A stretch of 56,630 nt of DNA from NCBI GenBank assembly GCA_020628815.1, contig JAHDEN010000004.1, forward strand, positions 1-56,630. Direction: 5' to 3'. This DNA comes from Chloroflexota bacterium (GTDB lineage: Bacteria > Chloroflexota > Anaerolineae > Promineifilales > Promineifilaceae). Made by a program: the position numbers and the translations under genes. Shown piece after piece: positions 19,282 to 27,257 of the stretch (the stretch's first letter is position 1; every line of letters starts with the position of its first letter). Below the pieces are notes generated by a model. The model did not search any database and was not told the DNA's origin. It was given only the letters and a program-made list of their open reading frames with translations.

Positions 19282-20262
19282 GTGAGAATCGGTAAAAATT
19301 TGTTTCGCAAACAACCCAGCAAGCGGGTAACCGCCATACGCAAGGCGCCAATCAAACGCATTCGGCGCAAGCCAACGGCCCCTGCCCCCACGCCGATCAA
19401 GATGCACCCCAACCCTGTGATTGATGCGGGACCGGTGACAGGTCAAACGCCTCAGAATGGACAAGCTAAAAAGCAGAGCGTTCTAAAACAAATCATAGGC
19501 TTTGCGATTGTGGGTGTTGCGCTGGCGCTGATTTTGACTGTGGGATACACCTTGTTCCAAATCAGACCAAGGCTTCTCCAGCCCCCTGTTTTAGAAGTTG
19601 CTGCGCTTCCCACAGCGGCAACCGGTGCTGTGTCAGCCCAGTTACAGCCGTTGCCAACGGCTACATTGCAGCCTGTGCAAGATACTGAGCCCAACTTGGC
19701 GGCCGAACCAGTTGAATCCCCCATAACGAATGAGGATGTGGCGAGCGAGGAAACGGAAGATATCCAAGCACCGGTCATCGTTCCACAGCTTTCAAAACCG
19801 GAACCGCTTGATTCGACTCCCGGCCGATTGATTGTGCCGAGATTAGAAATTGAAGAAGACGTTCTGGAGCTTGACCTCATCAACAATGCTTGGGACATTC
19901 AATCTTTAGGACTAGGGGTGGGATTGTTAGAATCTACCGGCCGGTTTCCCGGGGACGACTTTAGCATGGTTTTTGCTGGTCATGTGCGCACCCGCTGGTC
20001 TTTTTGGGGACCGTTTTCTCAGCTGTCTAACCTTGAAAACGGATCACAAATTATCTACCAATGGGACGGGTATAATTTTGTGTATGAAGTCACCGGCCGC
20101 AGACGGATGGAGCCAAGTGAAGGGGAGCTTTTGTTCCGGCATGAAGAGGGGACAATTTTGTTGCTGACCTGCATCGGCTATGACCCATCAACGGGGGATT
20201 ATGCAGAACGCCTACTTGTTGAAGCGAAGCTGGTACAAGAGCCATACCCGATCATTGAGTAG
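19282..20262 (+). CDS. Sortase (class D/E-like transpeptidase)
   Basis: This 326-residue protein starts at GTG 19282, with GAAAG upstream; a later start such as the ATG at 19401 cannot be excluded. The N-terminal 65 residues are basic and cytoplasmic. They are followed by one membrane helix ('IGFAIVGVALALILTVGYTLF') and an extracellular Ala/Pro/Glu-rich linker to about residue 175. The catalytic sortase domain has 'GRLIVPRLEIEEDVLEL', the catalytic His in FAGHVRT (H234), the Cys in LLTCIGYD (C297) and the Arg in AERLLVEA (R310), the classical triad. It joins surface proteins to a cell-wall or other nucleophile. No canonical LPxTG substrate is encoded in the window, so the substrate is open. 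The nearby stalk protein, the adhesin and the glycosidase at 41826 are candidates. Confidence 0.88.
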   Translation: MRIGKNLFRKQPSKRVTAIRKAPIKRIRRKPTAPAPTPIKMHPNPVIDAGPVTGQTPQNGQAKKQSVLKQIIGFAIVGVALALILTVGYTLFQIRPRLLQPPVLEVAALPTAATGAVSAQLQPLPTATLQPVQDTEPNLAAEPVESPITNEDVASEETEDIQAPVIVPQLSKPEPLDSTPGRLIVPRLEIEEDVLELDLINNAWDIQSLGLGVGLLESTGRFPGDDFSMVFAGHVRTRWSFWGPFSQLSNLENGSQIIYQWDGYNFVYEVTGRRRMEPSEGELLFRHEEGTILLLTCIGYDPSTGDYAERLLVEAKLVQEPYPIIE

Positions 20263-20350
20263 TGCCACAACGTCTTCGAGAAAGCTCCTTATTGTTGGCA
20301 ATTTGTGAATAGTGTCTATCATTACCTTCATCATCATTTGGAGGAAAATT

Positions 20351-21733
20351 TTGACCCATCCCGCACATGCGTATGCAAAAAAACACAGTGACCGCTTCTT
20401 AGAAGATCTAAAACATTTAATTCGGATTCCGTCAATCAGCACACAGCCGAAACATGCAGGCGATGTGCGCAAGGCCGCAGTTTGGCTCCAAAATGAAATG
20501 GAGAAAATCGGCTTTGATACGGCCGAGTTAATCGATATGCCTGAAGGGCGTCACCCTTTGGTTTTTGGGACGTGGATGGGGGCTGGGGAAGATGCGCAGA
20601 CAGTTCTGGTCTATTGCCATTATGATGTGCAACCGGCCGAAATTGAAGACGGCTGGGACAGCGAGCCGTTTGAGCCAACGATCCGTGACAACATTTTGTA
20701 CGCCCGGGGCGCGACCGACAGTAAGGTCAACGTGATCACCCAACTCAGAGCGATTGAATCGATCCTTTCCACGCCAGAAAAGTCGCCGGTCAATATTAAA
20801 TTTATTCTGGAAGGGGAAGAAGAGTCTGGCGGAGAAACAATTAACGCCTTTGTCGCCAAGCACAAAGATCGCTTGGCCGCAGATGTTTCGGTTGTGAGCG
20901 ATGGTCCGATTATCGCCCCTGATCAACCCTCAATGGTGATCGGCCTGCGCGGTATCATCGGGATGGAGTTGCACGTGGAGGGGCCGGTTCGTGATTTGCA
21001 CAGCGGCCATTTTGGCGGCAACGTTCACAACCCGGTTCAAGCCATCACTGAAATTTTAGCCCAGCTGCATGATGAAAATGGCACTGTGACGGTGCCCGGT
21101 TTTTATAAAAATGTTGTTGAAGTGACTGAGGCTGAGCGGCAAGCGATATCGGGTGCAGATAAATATTATGAGGCGAACTGGCATAAGACGGCCGGAGCAC
21201 CCAAAGTGTGGGGAGAGGCAGGATATACGATTCAGGAAAAGGCGGGGATACGGCCGACGTTAGAGCTTAACGGGATTTGGGGCGGTTATTCTGGGCCGGG
21301 TGTAAAAACCGTTTTGCCTGCAAAAGCTGGGGCAAAGATTACCTGCCGCTTGGTGCCAGATCAAGATCCTACCGAAATATTTAAAGCGATTGAAAAACAT
21401 ATCAACGCAATCGCCCCAGACACAGTAAAGGTCTCTATGGTTATGCAGGATATGGGGGCTCCAGCGGTTCGGATTCCGCATGACTCAAAAGCTGCGCAAA
21501 CTGCCAATCGGGCATATGCAAACCACTGGGGCAAACCGGCCGTTATGGAAGTGGCTGGCGGCAGTGTGCCGATTACCTCGACATTCGCCACAGTAACGGA
21601 TGAAGTTGTTTTGATGGGATATTCGCATAAAGGGGGATTGGCTCACGGCCCCAATGAGAACACCTGTCTCAGCATGTTCGACAAAGGGATCGGGACGGCG
21701 ATCGACTTTTTATTGCTTTATGGGAAAGATTAG
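20351..21733 (+). CDS. M20-family metallopeptidase (dipeptidase type)
   Basis: This protein has about 460 residues. The best start is the TTG at 20351, six bases after GGAGG (20340-20344); the longer frame back to 20312 has no ribosome site. Zinc-ligand motifs of the M20 family are all present: 'VYCHYDVQPAE' (H and the nearby catalytic D), 'ARGATDSKVN' (bridging D), 'LEGEEESGG' (catalytic and ligand E), 'VVSDG' (D) and 'HKGGLAHGPNE' (final H). The lid/dimerisation domain lies between about residues 200 and 360. The closest type I recognise is the CNDP/DUG1-like dipeptidase group, cytosolic and broad-specificity. It would hydrolyse dipeptides or related amides. It is not part of an obvious operon. 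Confidence 0.9.
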   Translation: MTHPAHAYAKKHSDRFLEDLKHLIRIPSISTQPKHAGDVRKAAVWLQNEMEKIGFDTAELIDMPEGRHPLVFGTWMGAGEDAQTVLVYCHYDVQPAEIEDGWDSEPFEPTIRDNILYARGATDSKVNVITQLRAIESILSTPEKSPVNIKFILEGEEESGGETINAFVAKHKDRLAADVSVVSDGPIIAPDQPSMVIGLRGIIGMELHVEGPVRDLHSGHFGGNVHNPVQAITEILAQLHDENGTVTVPGFYKNVVEVTEAERQAISGADKYYEANWHKTAGAPKVWGEAGYTIQEKAGIRPTLELNGIWGGYSGPGVKTVLPAKAGAKITCRLVPDQDPTEIFKAIEKHINAIAPDTVKVSMVMQDMGAPAVRIPHDSKAAQTANRAYANHWGKPAVMEVAGGSVPITSTFATVTDEVVLMGYSHKGGLAHGPNENTCLSMFDKGIGTAIDFLLLYGKD

Positions 21734-21758
21734 GCGGGTTTGGCTCCCTTTGTGTGAG

Positions 21759-22010
21759 TCAATAGCTTTCTTTTTTGATCAGACGTTCGGTGATCCAGCG
21801 CATTCCATCTTCAACGCTCGTTAGCATCTCTGTGGTTTTATGATGCTCAAAAGGGTCGTATTTTTGCAGAATTTCGGCCGACCAGCCTTGCTCTTCTTGG
21901 TGGATAATTCCTTTCCAGTAGCAGACATCACAAATGTATTGTGAATCCTTCTTTTTGAACCGAAAAAATCGTCCGTTATGATTAAAAATTACTGTGTCTA
22001 ACTGAATCAT
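21759..22010 (-). CDS. Small hypothetical protein with a CxxC pair
   Basis: This 83-residue protein is not in a family I recognise. It begins 'MIQLDTVIFNHNGRFFRFKKK' and contains YICDVCYWKG (a Cys-x-x-Cys pair, about residues 28-31) that could bind a metal or be redox-active. The C-terminal part is helical and charged ('SVEDGMRWITERLIKKESY'). A clear Shine-Dalgarno sequence is missing. The composition (aromatic-rich start, helical end) looks like a real protein rather than a chance frame. Confidence 0.5.
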   Translation of the reverse strand: MIQLDTVIFNHNGRFFRFKKKDSQYICDVCYWKGIIHQEEQGWSAEILQKYDPFEHHKTTEMLTSVEDGMRWITERLIKKESY

Positions 22011-22194
22011 GAGTGTTGTGAAAGCTAAATTTGAGTTGTAACTTTACTAATGTACCATATATGGGAGATATGGGTGAGTGTATGCTTGTGCAAGAATAAA
22101 AGCGGTTAAAAAAGCACAGAAAACTAAGGTTAGAAGATTGAGTATTTATTGTGTTTGTTTGCTCCAAATTTATTTGCTTTGAACCACATATCCC
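22011..22194. other. Intergenic region before the phosphoribosyltransferase gene
   Basis: This 184-base AT-rich gap lies between divergent genes. CCATATATGG (22055-22064) is a perfect 10-base palindrome that could be a regulator site. I see no convincing promoter with both hexamers. Confidence 0.3.
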
Positions 22195-22884
22195 ATGATA
22201 AAACTTCCCAAACAAAATCTATGCGTTGATCAAACTGTTTCACGGTTTGAAAATAGAAGTCATGCAGGCGAGCTACTAGTCCCCTTAATCGAAGATTTAC
22301 TTGATCGCAAGCCGGAGCTATCTTACGGAGTTGTTGTTGGTGTTCCGCGCGGTGGGGTTGTTGTTGCTTCTCAAGTTTCAAAAAAGCTGAATTTGCCGCT
22401 CGATATTATGGTCACGGGCAAAATTTTAGCACCCGGCCGGGAAGACATTGTAATCGGAGCTGTGACAGAGCGGGGCCGCGTTTTTATCAACCGCCCATTG
22501 GTGGTTGCTCTGGGATTAGATGAGGCGGTTGTAAAAGCTGAAGTTGCAAAAGTTAAATCTGAAATCGCCACAACGGCGGCCGATTATCGCAAAATTATCC
22601 CCTATTCAGATCTTTCAGAAAAAACGGTGTTTATCATCGATGATAACGTGGTAACCGGAGCAACGATGTTTGCTACCCTGCGCGGTCTTTGGGCCGAACG
22701 GCCGGCTTCAATCGTGCTGGCACTGCCTGTTGCGCCCGCGTCAACGCTTACCGCGCTGGCTGATTTTGCTGACGAAGTGATAGCGCTTCAGTCACCGGAA
22801 TCTTTGGAGTCTGGTGTAGACAATTACTACACAAATTTAGAGGATGTTACCCAAGAGCGGGTTTTAGAAATTTTGAAGGAATAA
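22195..22884 (+). CDS. Predicted phosphoribosyltransferase (COG1926-like)
   Basis: This 229-residue protein has the type I phosphoribosyltransferase fold. The PRPP-binding motif is 'TVFIIDDNVVTGATMFATL' (about residues 142-160), where two acidic residues and the TGAT loop hold PRPP. The N-terminal part has 'SHAGELLVPLIEDLL' and 'GVPRGGVVVASQVSKKLNLPLD', typical of the uncharacterised COG1926 group, which often stands alone or next to hydrolases. It is cytosolic, and its base substrate is unknown. It stands apart from the purine operon, with no evident partner gene. Confidence 0.85.
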   Translation: MIKLPKQNLCVDQTVSRFENRSHAGELLVPLIEDLLDRKPELSYGVVVGVPRGGVVVASQVSKKLNLPLDIMVTGKILAPGREDIVIGAVTERGRVFINRPLVVALGLDEAVVKAEVAKVKSEIATTAADYRKIIPYSDLSEKTVFIIDDNVVTGATMFATLRGLWAERPASIVLALPVAPASTLTALADFADEVIALQSPESLESGVDNYYTNLEDVTQERVLEILKE

Positions 22885-23008
22885 ACCCTACTTTTCAGCA
22901 AAATTTTTAGATTCAGCCAGAAACAGGCCTACCAGAGAGCTTTTAGGACCACAGTCACATGAAAATTGGGTGATTTGCTTGGTATTTCCTTAGCCTAAAA
23001 AATCAATA

Positions 23009-23017
23009 TGTTATAAT
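23009..23017 (+). promoter_or_regulatory. Extended -10 promoter
   Basis: TGTTATAAT is a perfect extended -10 element, about 110 bases before the start at 23126. No good -35 is present, which is acceptable for extended -10 promoters. Confidence 0.5.
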
Positions 23018-23033
23018 TGATACTCGACTAAAA

Positions 23034-23060
23034 AGGGCTAATTTAACTCTCTTTAGCCCT
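23034..23060 (+). repeat. Leader hairpin in front of the kinase-like gene
   Basis: AGGGCTA (23034-23040) pairs with TAGCCCT (23054-23060) around a 13-base loop, in the leader between the extended -10 element and the start codon. A short pyrimidine-rich stretch follows, so weak termination or attenuation is possible. Confidence 0.4.
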
Positions 23061-23125
23061 CTTTCCTCCCATTTAGATAACTAAAATTGTTTGATTAAAT
23101 AAAATCGCTTAACCACCCTCCAATT

Positions 23126-25576
23126 ATGGTTTTTGAACAAGCGCTAAAGCTGGTTAGCCAATCCCCCGAAAATTTCGCATATCATTTCATCATTTTTGTA
23201 TGCCTCCAAATTTCGGCCGGGCTTTCATTTTGGCTGTGGCGCAAATCCCCCGACGACAAATTAGCCCTACGCCTTGCAAGCGCTTCTGTTTTGCTGCTCT
23301 TGGTACGGATTATTTGGGCATTTGTGCTAATTAAATATTCTGAAGACCGAGTCGCACTGGCACCGGTTGAGCGGGGCGTTAGTTTGGTTGCGATTGCTTA
23401 TTTGACATGGGCCATGGCACCAGCTTGGGATGAGGTCGCTAACCTGCGAATATTCGGCTTGTTTTTAGTCACAATTGGGACCGGAGCGGGCCTTTATTTC
23501 GCAATCCCTGACTGGCTGAACCGAGTTGGGGTAGAAGCATATGCAGACACGGCTCAGGCCCCAGCTTGGGCCCTTCTCGGCATCATTCTCTGCATCGGCT
23601 GTATTTTGACGTTAAGCCTCATGCGGCCATTTGATTGGATATTGAGAATTTCGGCCGTCTTGCCGATTCTGGCCGCCTTAGCCCTGCACTTCTTTGCGTT
23701 TAATCCACAAGAGCTGACATCGGTTGAGCTTGCTCCTGAGATCACCACTGGAATTGTGCCCGTTTGGGATCGATTTGCATGGATCATCTCTATCCCGCTA
23801 ATGGTGGCGATCGCTTATCGGCGCGTCATGTCGTTCTTGCTTGATCAGACCGGTTTAACGGGTGAAGGGCGAACTAAATTAGCCACGATGCTTGAGCAGT
23901 CTGTGAATCTGCTTGAAGCGGAAGAGATGCTTGACCGCATCCAACAATCGAGCGAACTGTTTGACGGTATGTACGGAACGCAGTTTGTCGGTTTGGCCTC
24001 ACTTTCGGCCGAAGATCCCAGCTTTGCAGATATGGCGATGATGCAGAAAAATGGAACGGGGGATCAATTTGAGGAGCCACGTCGGTGGATGCTGAATTTG
24101 GCCGATTGGCCCTTTTTGCTGCAGGCGATGGATAAACATGAGGCGGTTCAGTTTTCTCCTTACGAGCAAGAATCAACTCGGAAAATCTATGAGTTTCATC
24201 AGGAACTCCATTTACGTTTTGTAACGCCAATCTTGACAATCCCACTGCGTCGTGATGCTCAAAAGCTGGGCTTTATTTTGCTCGGCGCGATGCCCCAGCG
24301 AGTTCGTTGGGACGAAGATGATCGCGAGGTTTTGATGAGATTGGGCGACCACATCGCCCGCGCATTTTTAGATCACGAACGCATTTCGCGTCTGCGATTT
24401 GCTGAAAAAGGGTTGGGCATTGTTGATGATCTTGAAATGACCGCCAAAATCGATGCTCTGGAGCATGAGAACAAAGCCTTGACCAAGCGGTTGTCAGAGT
24501 CAAGTGGCAAAGTTGCTCAACTAACACAAGATTTAAAAATCACCCGTCGGGTGGCTGAAGAGTTAAAGCGGAAAAAGGATGAGGCCCCGGCCGATGTTGA
24601 TACAGAGGCGCTCAAGCAAGAGGTTACGATTCTGCGTGATGCGCTCATGGAAGCTGAAATTTCTCTTAGTGACAGTAAAAAGCCCGGAGATATAAATTAT
24701 CCAGCCCCAGAGCTAGAAAAATATTCCCAAACTATCACCCATTATTCTGGTGAGCTTGAATTAGCCCAGCAGCGGATTGAGCAGCTTGAGTATCAGCTCA
24801 ACCGAATCATGACCGGCGCCAACTCTTTGGCTTCCGGATCTCCGCTTGAAGAGATTCGTGGCCCATTGGCGATGATTAAATCCTATATTGATCTGCTGCT
24901 GATCGACAACACCGGCTTTTTAAGCGTTAGACAGATTGATTTGTTGCAACGGGTACAAAATAGCAACTCTCGTGTTTCAGACCTGCTTGATCGACTCGAT
25001 TCAGTTTGGGAAGATCAATTGTCTTCTTTGGTCCTTTCAGATGTGGATACTGTTTTTACACAGGCGATTGCAAATACGCGCTCGCTCGTTGAGGCTCGTG
25101 GGATCAAATTGAATCTAGATGTGGATGATCAGTTCCCTAAAATTCCTATCGGGTCTGCAACGCTGGTTCATGTTTTCAGCTCTGTCATGGCAAACGTTAT
25201 CGATTCTACGGCCGAAAATGGGACTGTGACGATTCGATTGGTTCTGGATGAAGTGATAAACAGCGAAGAATCGGCCGACATCAGTACGTCTCGTTTTCTA
25301 AACTTTTCAGCTGAAACAAAAGAGTATCAACTAGTTGAATCGGCAACTCAAAACAATCAAGCAGATGACATCAAAGCGGACATGGACGGTATATACTCTA
25401 TCGTGAAGTCGCACGCCGGCCGTATTTGGACAGAACGGGATGTGAATTCAAAATGGCATCAAGTAACAATTTTGATGCCGGTTTCCGAACTTGAAACACA
25501 GATCGATCAATTAGGTGAAGACGAACCGCCCGTTGATCCCGCTTCTGAAAAAGAACAGGTGTCTTTTGGCAAATAA
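23126..25576 (+). CDS. Membrane-bound GAF/histidine-kinase-like protein, probably a pseudokinase
   Basis: This 816-residue protein has seven or so N-terminal membrane helices (residues about 15-240), a GAF-like region ('LRFVTPILTIPLRRDAQKLGFILLG', about 350-425), a coiled coil (about 430-550) and a histidine-kinase-like end. The dimerisation helix reads 'SPLEEIRGPLAMIKSYIDLLL', where kinases have S-H-E-L-R-T-P-L; the phosphate-accepting His is replaced by Glu (about residue 575). The ATP-binding domain keeps part of the N box (VMANVIDST) and a late 'MDGIYSIVKSHAGRIW' strand. The D-x-G-x-G motif is not visible where it should be. It therefore looks like a degenerate kinase acting as a sensor scaffold or signal relay (inference). 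No response regulator gene is adjacent. The next gene overlaps its end. Confidence 0.75.
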   Translation: MVFEQALKLVSQSPENFAYHFIIFVCLQISAGLSFWLWRKSPDDKLALRLASASVLLLLVRIIWAFVLIKYSEDRVALAPVERGVSLVAIAYLTWAMAPAWDEVANLRIFGLFLVTIGTGAGLYFAIPDWLNRVGVEAYADTAQAPAWALLGIILCIGCILTLSLMRPFDWILRISAVLPILAALALHFFAFNPQELTSVELAPEITTGIVPVWDRFAWIISIPLMVAIAYRRVMSFLLDQTGLTGEGRTKLATMLEQSVNLLEAEEMLDRIQQSSELFDGMYGTQFVGLASLSAEDPSFADMAMMQKNGTGDQFEEPRRWMLNLADWPFLLQAMDKHEAVQFSPYEQESTRKIYEFHQELHLRFVTPILTIPLRRDAQKLGFILLGAMPQRVRWDEDDREVLMRLGDHIARAFLDHERISRLRFAEKGLGIVDDLEMTAKIDALEHENKALTKRLSESSGKVAQLTQDLKITRRVAEELKRKKDEAPADVDTEALKQEVTILRDALMEAEISLSDSKKPGDINYPAPELEKYSQTITHYSGELELAQQRIEQLEYQLNRIMTGANSLASGSPLEEIRGPLAMIKSYIDLLLIDNTGFLSVRQIDLLQRVQNSNSRVSDLLDRLDSVWEDQLSSLVLSDVDTVFTQAIANTRSLVEARGIKLNLDVDDQFPKIPIGSATLVHVFSSVMANVIDSTAENGTVTIRLVLDEVINSEESADISTSRFLNFSAETKEYQLVESATQNNQADDIKADMDGIYSIVKSHAGRIWTERDVNSKWHQVTILMPVSELETQIDQLGEDEPPVDPASEKEQVSFGK

Positions 25577-27104
25577 ATTTCCGAACAGACAAGATAAACG
25601 ATTTGGCCCAATTTTTGTGATAGCAAATCTTGTGTTTGCCATTGGGATCGCATTTTTTGTCTCTATGGCAGACAACTTGTCTGTGCGTGGCGGCGGTTTT
25701 TCAGTCTATGCAGGGCCGATTTTAAACAGCCAATCAGAATCTAGCGGTAACGGGAACGGCCAATCAGGTGGCTCTTCAATCTTGTCCCCCGATCAGTCTG
25801 AAAGTGACGTCGATGAAGAACCCTCGTCCTCAGCAGAGGACAGTGACGACGCCGCAACCGACCAAGATTCCAGCAACGTTTCCGACAACAGCGAAGAGAA
25901 TTCAGTACCAAACTCAAATGAGGTTAGTGTGCCCGCATCAAGCCCTACGCCTGTTCGTGAACTTTGCTACATACCGGAAGGGTGGCACTACCACATTGTG
26001 CGTTGGGGTGAGACCTTGAGCTATATTTCGCAACAAACCGGTTATTCGATTGATGAGTTGAAGAAAGCTAACTGTCTCCAAAGTGATCAAATTAACCGTG
26101 GGACAGCTTTTTATGTTCCGGTCAAATTAACATCTAGCCAAGGTCAAGAAAGCACCGCCCAACAACCGGCCGAGCCAGGGAGTGGGACCCCAATTCCTCC
26201 CAACTGCACCAATCATCCTGTTAGCTGGTTGCCATATTACGTGCGGCCGGGTGACAACGTATTTCGTATGGCGCTAAACAGCAGCGTTTCTGTTGCTGAT
26301 ATCGTTGTGGCTAACTGTTTGCTTTCAGCCAGCCATGTCGTGGCGGGTCAGATTATTTATCTCCCCCCAGATGCATCCCAAGTTGCAGACGGCGGTTTCC
26401 CACTAGAAACTGAACAACCAGAGCCTACTCCGGTTGTTGTGCAGCCTACGGCGACACCCGTGCCGCCAACCAATACACCTGTACCGGTTGAAACGGCAAC
26501 TGAGCCAGCAACAGCCACAGGTGAAGCAACAATGACCCCAACGGCCCAAGAAACCCAAGCGGCGGCCGGCACGCCAGAACCGATTGCGACCAATACAATT
26601 GCTCCAACATCGACCTCAATACCGCTGTTTACGCCAACTCCCATCCCAACCAACACGGCTGTGCCGATTTTTACAGAAACACCTGTGCCAACGGAGACAA
26701 CCCAATCGACCAGCACACAAACTCTGGTTCCAACGGCTACAGAAGAAGGGCCAGCCCCCACACCGATGCCTAGCGCAACGCCTAGCCTTGTACCAACGAT
26801 AGAACCAACTGAAACTTTGCCAGCGACAAATACTCCAATCACAACAGCTACAACCATTCCCACTGAAGTGAACACACCTGTTCCGACTGCGACTGAAACA
26901 CTGATCCCCACGCCAACTGAGACGCTTGTTCCTCCACCCACGGCGACAAATACGATCGAGCCGACCGCTGTTCCCCCCACAGCAACAGTTGAGCCAACGG
27001 AAACAGAAGCCCCGTTACCCACTGACACTATTGAACCAACTGCCACCATTGAGCCAACCGCAACAAATACTGTGGAACCACCTCCGGATACTGAATCTGA
27101 ATAA
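25566..27104 (+). CDS. Secreted or membrane LysM protein with long Thr-Pro stalk
   Basis: This protein has about 512 residues. I place the start at TTG 25566, behind CAGG and overlapping the kinase stop. A frame from GTG 25515 would give a longer N-terminus but a 62-base overlap. A membrane/signal helix comes first ('FVIANLVFAIGIAFFVSMA'). An Asp/Ser/Glu-rich linker and two LysM domains follow ('YHIVRWGETLSYISQQTGY' and 'YYVRPGDNVFRMALNSSV'), each ending in a 'NCL...' segment and a 'YVP/YLP' strand. LysM binds peptidoglycan or related glycans. The last 220 residues are a Thr-Pro stalk ('PTATPVPPTNTPVPVETA' and so on) and end in EPPPDTESE with no anchor. Probably a wall-associated protein, translationally coupled to the kinase-like protein. 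Confidence 0.82.
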   Translation: MANKFPNRQDKRFGPIFVIANLVFAIGIAFFVSMADNLSVRGGGFSVYAGPILNSQSESSGNGNGQSGGSSILSPDQSESDVDEEPSSSAEDSDDAATDQDSSNVSDNSEENSVPNSNEVSVPASSPTPVRELCYIPEGWHYHIVRWGETLSYISQQTGYSIDELKKANCLQSDQINRGTAFYVPVKLTSSQGQESTAQQPAEPGSGTPIPPNCTNHPVSWLPYYVRPGDNVFRMALNSSVSVADIVVANCLLSASHVVAGQIIYLPPDASQVADGGFPLETEQPEPTPVVVQPTATPVPPTNTPVPVETATEPATATGEATMTPTAQETQAAAGTPEPIATNTIAPTSTSIPLFTPTPIPTNTAVPIFTETPVPTETTQSTSTQTLVPTATEEGPAPTPMPSATPSLVPTIEPTETLPATNTPITTATTIPTEVNTPVPTATETLIPTPTETLVPPPTATNTIEPTAVPPTATVEPTETEAPLPTDTIEPTATIEPTATNTVEPPPDTESE

Positions 27105-27257
27105 GGGTGCAAAAATTGCAACAATATCCCCCCAACTCCCTATAGTAATTGAACTCAAAGTTACAAATAATTAGTTGACATCATTTAGTCTGAAAGTTGA
27201 GAGCCAGTTTTGAGGATATGGCTTGCATGGTGCGACTATTTGAATGCAGGATCAAAC

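Noticed and set aside
9718-20262. Canonical LPxTG sortase signals
   Set aside because: I looked at the C-termini of all secreted proteins here; none has LPxTG or LAxTG before a hydrophobic segment. The FLPIASS/YLPVSVR tails have no membrane segment after them.
25566-27104. Collagen-like or antifreeze repeat protein
   Set aside because: The Thr-Pro pattern is irregular and lacks Gly triplets; a flexible stalk is the better reading.
26357-27124. Long minus-strand open frame (255 codons) rich in Val, Gly, Ser
   Set aside because: It is the antisense of the Thr-Pro stalk of the LysM protein; repeated ACN/CCN codons leave the other strand free of stops.
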